Shown here in pieces: positions 9,133 through 17,505 of a stretch of 64,000 bases of DNA. The stretch lies in the NCBI GenBank assembly GCA_006969745.1, contig CP030886.1:806001-870000 (forward strand), read 5' to 3'. The translations under genes were made by a program, and so were the position numbers. Each line of letters starts with the position of its first letter. Position 1 is the stretch's first letter. The notes beneath the pieces are model-generated. The model was not told where the DNA came from and did not search any database. It saw only the letters and a program-made list of their open reading frames with translations. Source of the DNA: Cytophagaceae bacterium (GTDB taxonomy: Bacteria; Bacteroidota; Bacteroidia; Cytophagales; Cyclobacteriaceae).

Positions 9133-9657
9133 ATGATTACAATCATAAGCAGTACGAATCGTAAAAATTCTGTGTCTAAGCAAGTGGCTTTACAGTATCA
9201 AGAGATTCTCCAAGAATTGGCAATTGAGTCCACAATCATCGATCTTGAACATCTTCCTTCTGATTTTATCACTTCAGCACTTTACGAAAATCAAGGAACG
9301 AATGTAGATTTCAATCCCATCCGCGATCATATGAAAGAAGCGCAGAAGTTTGTATTCATAGTGCCTGAGTATAATGGTTCCTTTCCGGGAATTCTTAAAA
9401 CATTTTTAGATGCACTTGAATTTCCAGGCACACTTAAAGGTAAGAAATGCGCAATGGTGGGGCTGTCTTCAGGAATACAAGGCGGTGTAATGGCTATGAG
9501 TCATCTTACCGATATTTTCAACTACCTTGGTATGCATGTGATGGCTGCCAAACCTAAATTGACTCGTGTAAATGGACTAATGGAAGGCGGAAAAATAACA
9601 GATGAGTCAAGTATAAGAAGGTTAAAAGATCAGGCTCAAGCATTTATTGATTTTTAG
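9133..9657 (+). CDS. NADPH-dependent FMN reductase family protein
   Basis: A flavodoxin-fold oxidoreductase of about 174 residues. The start ITIISSTNRKNSVSKQVA is the FMN phosphate-binding loop. VFIVPEYNGSFPGILKTFLD is the strongly conserved (V)PEYN(G)S motif of NAD(P)H:FMN reductases, and GLSSGIQGGVMAM fits the second flavin loop. An in-frame extension reaches 9040, but those 31 residues match nothing in the family, so ATG 9133 is preferred. The physiological electron acceptor (quinone, azo compound, chromate or free flavin) cannot be read from sequence. The DinB-like gene follows 4 bases downstream. Confidence 0.88.
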   Translation: MITIISSTNRKNSVSKQVALQYQEILQELAIESTIIDLEHLPSDFITSALYENQGTNVDFNPIRDHMKEAQKFVFIVPEYNGSFPGILKTFLDALEFPGTLKGKKCAMVGLSSGIQGGVMAMSHLTDIFNYLGMHVMAAKPKLTRVNGLMEGGKITDESSIRRLKDQAQAFIDF

Positions 9658-9661
9658 CGGC

Positions 9662-10204
9662 ATGATTGAAAACATTGTAAAACTGCTTCAGTACTACAAG
9701 TCACTTGGTGAACGATCTTTTGATGCTTTGTCTGATGAAGAACTGCACTTGATCCCCGGTGATGGATCTAACAGTATCCCAACCATAGTCAAACACTTGT
9801 GGGGCAATATGATGTCCAGATGGACCAATTTTCTTACCGAAGACGGGGAAAAGGACTGGCGAGACAGAGAGGGAGAATTCGAGACAACTATAAAGAGCAG
9901 GGAAGAAATGCTGGAAAAATGGGAAGAAGGCTGGAAAATTTTCCTCGATGCATTACGCAGCTTAAAAGAAGAGGATCTGCAGCGAACAGTTTATATCCGC
10001 AATGAAGGTCATTCAGTAATTGATGCGATACATCGGCAGCTTGCACATTACAGCTATCACATAGGTCAAATTGTATACTTAGCCAAGTTGATAAAAGGAG
10101 AAGATTGGGCTTCCCTTTCTATTCCCAAGGGAGGCACATCGCAGTACAATAAAGACAAATTTTCAGGAGAGAAAAGTAAAAGACACTTTACAGACAAAGT
10201 ATAA
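9662..10204 (+). CDS. DinB-superfamily protein (DUF1572-like)
   Basis: About 180 residues, predicted to be a four-helix-bundle DinB/YfiT-like fold. The histidines expected to bind a divalent metal are visible as TIVKHLWGNM (near residue 43) and QLAHYSYHIGQIVYLAK (near 130), a pattern typical of DUF1572. It starts at ATG 9662; the longer frame would need TTG at 9647, inside the previous gene. It probably shares a transcript with the FMN reductase. Relatives are thiol transferases or stress-induced proteins, but the exact reaction is unknown. Confidence 0.82.
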   Translation: MIENIVKLLQYYKSLGERSFDALSDEELHLIPGDGSNSIPTIVKHLWGNMMSRWTNFLTEDGEKDWRDREGEFETTIKSREEMLEKWEEGWKIFLDALRSLKEEDLQRTVYIRNEGHSVIDAIHRQLAHYSYHIGQIVYLAKLIKGEDWASLSIPKGGTSQYNKDKFSGEKSKRHFTDKV

Positions 10205-10318
10205 AAGACTTGAATCAGCTCTTCATCGTTTTTGAAGGGTTGTTGGTAGGAAAATTGAGAGGATCATTTAAAGAATGTTGTATCCTTGTTATCTTCATAA
10301 GACTACCATTGAAGATTT

Positions 10319-13207
10319 ATGCTAAGAAAAAGCCTTATAATTCTATTTACGGCAACATCATTTTCTCTACTAGGACAATCCTGTCTTCAAAAACTAGATA
10401 GTGCAGAATACTTCAAGTATAGTAATCCACTGAAATCTAAATTCTATGCCAGTTCCCTCCTATCGGATTTAGACTCTGCAAAGTGTGTCACTGAAATTGG
10501 CATTGCGGGACTTTATAATAATGTGGGCTTAATACTTTGGGAAGTCAATGACAAACAGCGCAGTTTAAACGCATTGCACAGTGGACTTAGCTTTGAAGTG
10601 GCCAAGAAAGATTCGTTGCATCAAGACCTTCTGGGAATTTATTATAACCTTTCGGCTCTTTACCAGGAATTAGGAGAATTTGAAAAGGCGGGGAAATTTC
10701 TTGAGCTCGCAGGAAGAGTAACCTCTGCGAGGCTATCCAATGATACTAAAGCACAAATCAGGTATTTATATCGCGTAGGAATATATCATAGGGAAGTAGG
10801 AAACTTTGAAGAAAGTCTACAGGCGCTAAATCAAGGACTTGCAACCGGAAAAGACTTAAGTGACTCAATCAGCATTGCGCTACAAATTGAACTGGGCACC
10901 ACATATCGACATTTTGGCGATCTCAACAAAAGCGAAAGTGAACTTCTCAAAGCCATAGAAATGGCAAAAGGAAAAGACGAAATCCAGTATTTCCGAGCTA
11001 TTGATCGACTATCGGCTTTAAAAATTGAACAAGGAGAATATTCGGATTCTGAAAACTACCTGCTCTACAATCTTGAGAAAAAAAATGCAAACTACCAGGA
11101 GGATAAGATCATGCTCTTGGAGACACTCAATGGTTTGAGTATCCTCTACTATCGACTCAACGACCTAAAGACTGCCAACAACTACATGGATCAGGCTTTG
11201 AATGTAGCTGGTGAAATACGAACTATTCGACCTTATATGATCAACAATCTTGGCACGATCTACAAACGCCAAGGCGACATTGAAAAGGCTGAAGAATGTT
11301 TTCTTGAGAGCTCCAAGGGTTTTTTAGAACTTTTCGGATCCATGAATCCTGATTATGCCAGCAGTTTGAGTAATCTGGCTAGTATTTATAAAGACAAAGG
11401 TGAGCTTCCAAAAGCACTTGACTTATACATGAAGGTATTGGATATGGATAAAGTTATATATGGAACCGAGCATGCCAACTATGCCACCTCGCTTAACAAC
11501 GTAGCTCTTCTCTATCTTCAATTTGGTAACTTCTCTCTGGCTGGAAAGCTCCTGACTGAAGCCAAAAGAATACGCGCCAATACACTCGGCAACTATCATC
11601 CGCTTTATATCAAAACGGTAAATGATTTGGGTCTTTATTACATGATCATAAAAGACTATCAAAAGGCAATGGAGTCTTTCGATCATGCGCTTTCGGCGGA
11701 AATCAAACACATGCAAGATATATTTCCTGTGCTTACAGATAATCAGCGGAAACTTTACTTTGATGAGACCAGGTACAATATCGGCAGGTTTTGTGCACTT
11801 GCCTTTGCCGATGATAACATTGATTCTAAATACGCCAACAATGCACTAAATCACTTTTTGAATACGCGAGGTATCCTTTTTTATGCATCTGAGAAAATGA
11901 GAAAGTTGATTCAAAACAGCGATGATGACAAAATAAAAAGGGACTATAACACCTGGCGTGAGAAAAAATACAGCTTAGCACAAGCATACCTGCTTACCGA
12001 AGAAGATAGAATAAAGCAAGGAATATCTATCACACACCTGGAAGAAGAATGCGCCAATCTTGAGAAAGACCTTTCGCGTAAGTTTAAGGTCTTTGCTGAT
12101 CAGGAAAAATCTACCTATCACCATTGGTCTGAAATAAGTCATGAATTAGAGGATAGCACTGCTATGGTTGATATCATTCAGTATAGAGACTATTCGGTAG
12201 AGGTAGTAGATGAGAAGATCGATCAAGGGTTTGAAGATGAATCGCACTACATGGCCTTTATCATAAAGAAAGATAGTGTGTTGGAAACGGTGAAATTTCC
12301 TTCAATAGACCTAACCAAAGGTTTTGCTACCTATCGAAATTCTTTAAAGTATGGAGTGAAAGACAAGCGCAGTTACGGAGTATTCTGGCAACCTATCGAC
12401 GAGCATTTAAATGATGTAAACAAGCTTTATTTATCACCTGACGGGATTTATCATAAATTGAACCCGGTGGTCTTCTACGATGATCGAAGTGATAAATACA
12501 TGTCTGACAAGTACGATATTATCAATATCACAAGTGGCAAGGATTTGTTGTACAGAGACGCTTCTGAGCTAGTCACAGATGCCAAAATTTTCGGAAATCC
12601 TGACTTTTCCAGAATTGAAGGATTTACACTCAATCAGTTGCCCGGAGCTGAACAAGAGGCGAGTGATATAAGCGAAATACTGGACGTACGCAGATGGAAA
12701 ACAGAAACCTTTTATTTCTCTGAAGCTACCGAGGATCGAATCAAAAATTTTAACAATCCCGGCATCATACACATTGCTACGCATGGATATTTTATTGATG
12801 ATCCAAATTATACTGATCCATTGCATAGTTCAGGGCTATTCTTAAGCAAGTCTGAGTCCAGCACCAATGATGGCTTGCTTTCAGCATATGAGGCCATGAA
12901 TCTGATTTTAGATCAAACCAATCTTGTAGTATTGGCCGCTTGTGAAACCGGCTTAGGAAAGGTTCAAAATGGTGAAGGAGTGTTTGGACTTCAGCGGGCA
13001 TTTCTGGTAGCAGGAGCTCAAAATGTGCTCCTTTCACTTGTAAAGATAAATGACGAAGCGGCCCGTAAATTCATGAACCTTTTTTATAAAGAATTGCTCG
13101 TAGTGAAAGATCCGCAGAGGGCATTTTTTAATGCCAGAAGGGAGTTTAGAAAAGTAGATACAAACCCATATAATTGGGGAGCTTACATTTTGGTTTCTAA
13201 AGGATAG
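10319..13207 (+). CDS. exported TPR-CHAT protein (caspase-like cysteine protease fold)
   Basis: 962 residues. A signal peptide (about 1-20, hydrophobic with SLLGQ at the cleavage region) directs export. Tetratricopeptide repeats fill about residues 50-470 (for example YASSLSNLASIYKDKGELPKALDLY). A helical linker leads to a C-terminal CHAT domain (about 640-960). The catalytic pair is intact: His822 in IIHIATHGYF and Cys875 in LAACETGLG. CHAT domains belong to clan CD with caspases, gingipains and separase, so a peptidase role is likely, with the TPRs choosing the partner. It is convergent with the fibre-secretion operon, its stop ending at 13207 and the OmpA-like gene beginning at 13208. No CRISPR or gasdermin gene is nearby. 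A secreted processing enzyme is an inference. Confidence 0.88.
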   Translation: MLRKSLIILFTATSFSLLGQSCLQKLDSAEYFKYSNPLKSKFYASSLLSDLDSAKCVTEIGIAGLYNNVGLILWEVNDKQRSLNALHSGLSFEVAKKDSLHQDLLGIYYNLSALYQELGEFEKAGKFLELAGRVTSARLSNDTKAQIRYLYRVGIYHREVGNFEESLQALNQGLATGKDLSDSISIALQIELGTTYRHFGDLNKSESELLKAIEMAKGKDEIQYFRAIDRLSALKIEQGEYSDSENYLLYNLEKKNANYQEDKIMLLETLNGLSILYYRLNDLKTANNYMDQALNVAGEIRTIRPYMINNLGTIYKRQGDIEKAEECFLESSKGFLELFGSMNPDYASSLSNLASIYKDKGELPKALDLYMKVLDMDKVIYGTEHANYATSLNNVALLYLQFGNFSLAGKLLTEAKRIRANTLGNYHPLYIKTVNDLGLYYMIIKDYQKAMESFDHALSAEIKHMQDIFPVLTDNQRKLYFDETRYNIGRFCALAFADDNIDSKYANNALNHFLNTRGILFYASEKMRKLIQNSDDDKIKRDYNTWREKKYSLAQAYLLTEEDRIKQGISITHLEEECANLEKDLSRKFKVFADQEKSTYHHWSEISHELEDSTAMVDIIQYRDYSVEVVDEKIDQGFEDESHYMAFIIKKDSVLETVKFPSIDLTKGFATYRNSLKYGVKDKRSYGVFWQPIDEHLNDVNKLYLSPDGIYHKLNPVVFYDDRSDKYMSDKYDIINITSGKDLLYRDASELVTDAKIFGNPDFSRIEGFTLNQLPGAEQEASDISEILDVRRWKTETFYFSEATEDRIKNFNNPGIIHIATHGYFIDDPNYTDPLHSSGLFLSKSESSTNDGLLSAYEAMNLILDQTNLVVLAACETGLGKVQNGEGVFGLQRAFLVAGAQNVLLSLVKINDEAARKFMNLFYKELLVVKDPQRAFFNARREFRKVDTNPYNWGAYILVSKG

Positions 13208-15253
13208 TTATTGGCTGAATAGCTTCAAACTTTCCTCGCCTACCAGGAAATTGATTGGGCGTTCTACATTTGAATCTTCATATACACGAATGGTGTTGCC
13301 GGCAGCAAGAACTCCATTTTTTCCACCGTTCCATTCCATAAGTTGCTCATAGTCAACATTTAATATTTCTGCGATTTTTTGCATTGTTACCGATCGCCTG
13401 ATGATATATGTTTTGGCTGTCTGAAGATTTAGTTCTTCGCTTGTTTTCACAATAATCTCTACGCGCCTTCGGAATATTCTACGAAACCAGTGATCCTTAC
13501 CCTGCGAAGGAATCTCTCCGCGTGGGAGAACATTGATTTTCGCAGAATCAATACCAAGTGAGAAAAGGTATGCTTTGGTCGCTTCACCTCTATTTCTACT
13601 AAGTCTTAAATTGCCATTATCCGTACCAATACTATCGGTAAATGCTAAGATGTCTATGGATTGAAAATTGCGTCCTTGAATTTGTTCAAAGAGGTAATCC
13701 AGCCCTGCTTTTGCTTCAGGTCTTAGTGCGGAAAGCCCATAATCAAAGTATAACTTTTCGAAGCGAAACTCAACAGATTCTCCGAATGCCACAGTCACAT
13801 CGTCTTCCAAAATTTTAGGTTTAGGCTTTGATGGCCTTATCGGTTCAAACAGATCATAGCCGGCATAATCCTCTACTCGAAATGTCACCAAATCTAGCGA
13901 CTGAATGTCCCTAAACTTCGAAACTAATCGAGCGTCGATCAACGACTCACCCGAAATCAATAAGGAAAGAAATAACCGTTCATTGCTTACTGCAAAGTTG
14001 TAAATGTTTAGGATTTCATGATCCGCTCGATTAGAAGAAAGAAATCCTACTGTATCTGATATTGCAAAATAGGTATCGTCCCAGGTAGAATTAAACGGAT
14101 CTCCAAGATTATATATCTGAGGCTCAAAGAACGATTCTCCTTTTGCCGCATACAAGTCATATCCTCCATATCCTACGTGTCCGTCGCTTGCAAACAGCAA
14201 ACATTCAAAAGCTGATGAATAGTAGGGTGTGATCTCATTTTCTGGGGAGTTTATTACTGCTCCCATGTTGATTGCCGGTGTCCAGGCTTCTTGTTCGAGT
14301 CCTTTTAGGCTCATCCAAATATCACTACCTCCATTTCCTCCTGACCTGTTTGAGCTGAAGAATAGAGTGTCGCCGGTGGCCGAAATTGCTGGTTGCTTAT
14401 TCTCTGATCCTGGTTCGTTTATATATGCATTCAGGGCTACAGGAGCAGTCCATTTATCGTTTTCAAGATACGATACCATGATAGTACACTGAGATCCTTG
14501 ACCTTCTGTGCAGGAGGAAAAATAGAATTTAGTGCCGTCCTTAGTAAAGGATCCTGATCCTTCTGGCCATTTGGTGTTCAATTTTGAAAAATCCTGATTG
14601 GATGACGACATCCTCCATCTTCCATTTCCCCTGTTTTCAAATGAAACCAAATCCGGTAAAAGTCCCTCATATTGCAACTCTTCGTATTGTGTTCCGGGTA
14701 GATTTCTTGTGGTGGCCAGGACCACATGTTTGCTGGATGGATTGACAACTGCACCAAAATCGTGAAACTTAGAATTGATCTCATCCATTGAATTTATGGC
14801 AAATCCTCGATCTGCCTTTTTTTGCCTGAGTGCCAGCTGGCATCCTTCACTTTGCTTTCGAGCCAGCTCAATCAAATAAGGTTCTGCGTCTGGTACCGAT
14901 ATTAGAAATGAATAGATTGAATCGGCTTCATTGAACCGAGTTTCTTGTTTAAGTAAGCCTGCGTAACTGTACATGGAACGCGCTCTGTACTCGTGATTAG
15001 GTGTATTACTTAACCTCAAAAAGGCCTCTTTGGCCTTTTCATATTGCAATGTTTTATTGTAGCACTCGGCCAGTCTGAATCGTGCAAAATGATTGTCTTT
15101 ATCAATTCCGGATATTTTATCATAAAACTCTATTGCATCATTGTAAACACCATTTTGATAATTCTCATCGGCCAATTTCAAGAGTTTTGGAACCGATTGA
15201 GAATACCCGACTATAGTGGCGAATATGCAACCTATGGTGAGTATTTTTTTCAT
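13208..15253 (-). CDS. TPR-PD40-OmpA-LysM envelope protein
   Basis: 681 residues. A signal peptide (about 1-18) is followed by TPR-like helices (about 20-170) and PD40/WD40-like beta-propeller repeats (about 235-410, with the recurrent SSNR and GG.D.W/Y patterns). An OmpA C-terminal peptidoglycan-binding domain lies at about 490-600 (LYFDYGLSALRPEA; AFTDSIGTDNGNLRLSRNRG), and a terminal LysM-like domain at about 610-658 (TYIIRRSVTMQKIAEILNVD). The TPR-PD40-OmpA order resembles PorE and related type IX secretion components. Two different peptidoglycan-binding modules in one protein is less usual. It is the last gene of the fibre operon, 8 bases after porP/sprF. I infer that it anchors the outer-membrane complex to the cell wall. 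Confidence 0.88.
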   Translation of the reverse strand: MKKILTIGCIFATIVGYSQSVPKLLKLADENYQNGVYNDAIEFYDKISGIDKDNHFARFRLAECYNKTLQYEKAKEAFLRLSNTPNHEYRARSMYSYAGLLKQETRFNEADSIYSFLISVPDAEPYLIELARKQSEGCQLALRQKKADRGFAINSMDEINSKFHDFGAVVNPSSKHVVLATTRNLPGTQYEELQYEGLLPDLVSFENRGNGRWRMSSSNQDFSKLNTKWPEGSGSFTKDGTKFYFSSCTEGQGSQCTIMVSYLENDKWTAPVALNAYINEPGSENKQPAISATGDTLFFSSNRSGGNGGSDIWMSLKGLEQEAWTPAINMGAVINSPENEITPYYSSAFECLLFASDGHVGYGGYDLYAAKGESFFEPQIYNLGDPFNSTWDDTYFAISDTVGFLSSNRADHEILNIYNFAVSNERLFLSLLISGESLIDARLVSKFRDIQSLDLVTFRVEDYAGYDLFEPIRPSKPKPKILEDDVTVAFGESVEFRFEKLYFDYGLSALRPEAKAGLDYLFEQIQGRNFQSIDILAFTDSIGTDNGNLRLSRNRGEATKAYLFSLGIDSAKINVLPRGEIPSQGKDHWFRRIFRRRVEIIVKTSEELNLQTAKTYIIRRSVTMQKIAEILNVDYEQLMEWNGGKNGVLAAGNTIRVYEDSNVERPINFLVGEESLKLFSQ

Positions 15254-15261
15254 GCTATTAA

Positions 15262-16302
15262 TCAGAATATCGGACTTGAAACATTTCTCAATGGATTCGA
15301 AAGATCGAGATTGTAAGTTAAAGAAACCTCATAGGTAGGCAAGTTGGCGCCAAGCTGATCTGTGATATCGAACGATTGCGTATTTAGATCGAAGCTAAAG
15401 CCAATCTTCAGATTATCTATTTCAAATCCGGCTAGCACGATGATGGAATCTTCCAGACGATACCACGAACCAATCTGAAGATTTACGGCTGTATTGGAAG
15501 ATGGCGAACTTACCAGCGTGGAAAGATAAACGCCCGTGTTTATTTGACTACTGCCCTGGGAATACAGCACATAGGCTGAAGGATGTACGTACCATCGAGG
15601 AGCTATATTGAATTTTGAAGAACCGAATGCTTTAAACAGCAGACTTTTTCTTGCACCTTCCAGTCCTTCAATTGAAACGTTGGCTCGATTCAGATTATCA
15701 ACGCTTAGTCCAAATAGCAAGCTCTTATCGCGGATGTATCTATTCTCATTGTCAAAAGAAGAATAAATCACGCCAAAGTTGAACGTTGGGTAAAGAACCG
15801 GGTTAGCACCTAAAGCCTCGCCTACTTTCGTATCGTCATATCCAATGTATCTATTGAATTGCGAACCCCATGTCAATACATTTCCATCAATTGTATGCTG
15901 AACAAGTCCGCCTTGCAGCCCAAATACAATGGTCTTATTTGTAAGTCGGCTTAGCCGAATGGCGTATGCTCCGGTCAGAAGGATCTTTTTGGAAGTATAG
16001 ATGCCTTCAAATCCTCGCTTTTCCTGAAAAAATGTAATTCCCGCGCCTCCTATTTGATGGTCTTTACTTGTTGTCTTTTTAAAAGGATAGGTGAAAGTGA
16101 CCTGCAGCAGCTCAAGGAATGCATCTGAACTTGGCGATCCTCCTCTTTTGTAATTAGAATTGAATGAAAGATTTGGTATAGTTCCCGTAAATGCAGGATT
16201 GAGGACACTCGAACTTGCAAAGTACTGAGAAAATTGGCCTTCCTGTCCCAGCAAAGAGAACGAGCATGCTATCAATAATATGGTGATTAGCTGCTTCTTC
16301 AT
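15262..16302 (-). CDS. PorP/SprF family type IX secretion outer-membrane protein
   Basis: 346 residues with a signal peptide ending near SLLGQ. The mature start FSQYFASSSVLNPAFTGTIPNLSFNSN (about 24-50) is the diagnostic PorP/SprF opening (Q(Y/F)...NPA..G). The remainder alternates hydrophobic strands, as expected for an outer-membrane beta barrel. In known systems, SprF-like proteins are encoded next to, and are specifically needed for, secretion of a type B sorting-domain cargo. Here the gene directly follows such a cargo-type gene, overlapping it by 4 bases, and precedes the OmpA/LysM protein. A cargo-specific accessory role is therefore likely. Confidence 0.92.
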   Translation of the reverse strand: MKKQLITILLIACSFSLLGQEGQFSQYFASSSVLNPAFTGTIPNLSFNSNYKRGGSPSSDAFLELLQVTFTYPFKKTTSKDHQIGGAGITFFQEKRGFEGIYTSKKILLTGAYAIRLSRLTNKTIVFGLQGGLVQHTIDGNVLTWGSQFNRYIGYDDTKVGEALGANPVLYPTFNFGVIYSSFDNENRYIRDKSLLFGLSVDNLNRANVSIEGLEGARKSLLFKAFGSSKFNIAPRWYVHPSAYVLYSQGSSQINTGVYLSTLVSSPSSNTAVNLQIGSWYRLEDSIIVLAGFEIDNLKIGFSFDLNTQSFDITDQLGANLPTYEVSLTYNLDLSNPLRNVSSPIF

Positions 16303-17501
16303 TTGACAAGTAAAATTGAACCGACCTGCGTATATTCTTGAGAATCTGCAACTATTCTTACATTGTAATAATACACCCCTTCCGGGGCATCCTGACCAGA
16401 ATTAAGTACACCATTCCAACTAAACTGAGAAACATCTAAGTCGTCACCGCTCTGACTCACGGTAAAGACCTGCTTGTTGAAGGAATCATATAAAGCAATT
16501 GAAATCGATGTGACAAGCGTTCCGGTGAAGTAGGCCTTGAATTCCCTGTTTTCTTCTAAGGTAGCATTAGGCGCAAATGCTTTTGGGATATACAGGCGCG
16601 GCTCATCAACCAAAGGAACCAAGGCAATTGCCATCCTTCGTCCTTCATTTGTGATCCAAATTGATTCATTGGAAGTAATTGTCCCGCTTGGGTTAAATGG
16701 ATCAGCCGTATTCTGAGTGCCATCTAAAATATGATATAGTGTATCCTGCTTGGAAAATAATGCGATGGCAGGCGTGTAGGCATTGGCGCGAATTGATTCT
16801 CCATTTGAAAAATTATTGAGATCAACACCGGAAAAACTTACTGATATCTGAGCTGTAGTGGAATCTCCTTTGACTTTCAAAATCCACTCCACTTCATCAC
16901 TCAACCCGACCATGTCTTCATCCGGTAATAACTGTGCCTGATCAGGAATTCTGCACTCAACACTTACTATGCTACCTGTAGCTAAACTTGAGATAGTTAC
17001 ATAATTTGGAGATCCATTTACACCCATTGGGAATGTGACTGGTCCTCCTTGAGAGATGCCTACCAGCTTTCCTTCAACGTAGCCTGTTCCCAGTGCCTGT
17101 GAACTACCGCTGACCAATAAGTCTTCTTCATCTTCGGCATCTATAATTCCGCTGCGGGTTTCCAAGGCTCCGGAAACTATTACGCGATCTGTTAATAGCG
17201 TCAATTTACCTTGCTTATCAACCACAAAATCTCCAACCTCTAAGGTGTCGCCGCTAAGGTTTTGATCATTCGCACCAGTAAATTTAAGGTTGCCCACATC
17301 CCTATTGAGCACAAAGTCAAAATCACCGTAACTAACAATAGTCCCGGTATTCGTAAGGGACCCATTGAGACTCGTGTTTCCTCCAAAGAAAAAGACGGTT
17401 CCATCACCTACATATAGTGATGTTTGGTCTCCAAATGTGATGGATTGAGATAATGCCGTGTGGGCACAAATCATAACGATAACTCCAAATAATTTTTTCA
17501 T
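16299..17501 (-). CDS. secreted protein with type B (gliding motility-associated) sorting domain
   Basis: 400 residues. A signal peptide (MKKLFGVIVMICAHTALSQ) precedes a beta-rich region of unknown family (about 20-300). The C-terminal ~95 residues match the gliding motility-associated/CHU_C sorting domain: YIPKAFAPNATL in place of the usual FSPNGDG, a YDSFNKQVF strand, FSWNG, then APEGVYYYNVRI. This domain routes cargo through the type IX secretion system. The gene starts 4 bases after the giant fibre gene and is followed by porP/sprF. Because the fibre itself shows no sorting domain, this protein may act as its secretion partner or surface anchor, which is my inference. Confidence 0.85.
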   Translation of the reverse strand: MKKLFGVIVMICAHTALSQSITFGDQTSLYVGDGTVFFFGGNTSLNGSLTNTGTIVSYGDFDFVLNRDVGNLKFTGANDQNLSGDTLEVGDFVVDKQGKLTLLTDRVIVSGALETRSGIIDAEDEEDLLVSGSSQALGTGYVEGKLVGISQGGPVTFPMGVNGSPNYVTISSLATGSIVSVECRIPDQAQLLPDEDMVGLSDEVEWILKVKGDSTTAQISVSFSGVDLNNFSNGESIRANAYTPAIALFSKQDTLYHILDGTQNTADPFNPSGTITSNESIWITNEGRRMAIALVPLVDEPRLYIPKAFAPNATLEENREFKAYFTGTLVTSISIALYDSFNKQVFTVSQSGDDLDVSQFSWNGVLNSGQDAPEGVYYYNVRIVADSQEYTQVGSILLVK

Positions 17502-17505
17502 AAAA

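Noticed and set aside
10210-10401. 63-codon plus-strand open frame between the DinB-like and CHAT genes
   Set aside because: It overlaps the start of the CHAT gene in another frame and has no recognisable features.
10319-13207. TPR-CHAT considered as a CRISPR-linked (craspase-type) or gasdermin-linked defence protease
   Set aside because: It has a signal peptide and there is no CRISPR array, effector nuclease or gasdermin-like gene in the window.
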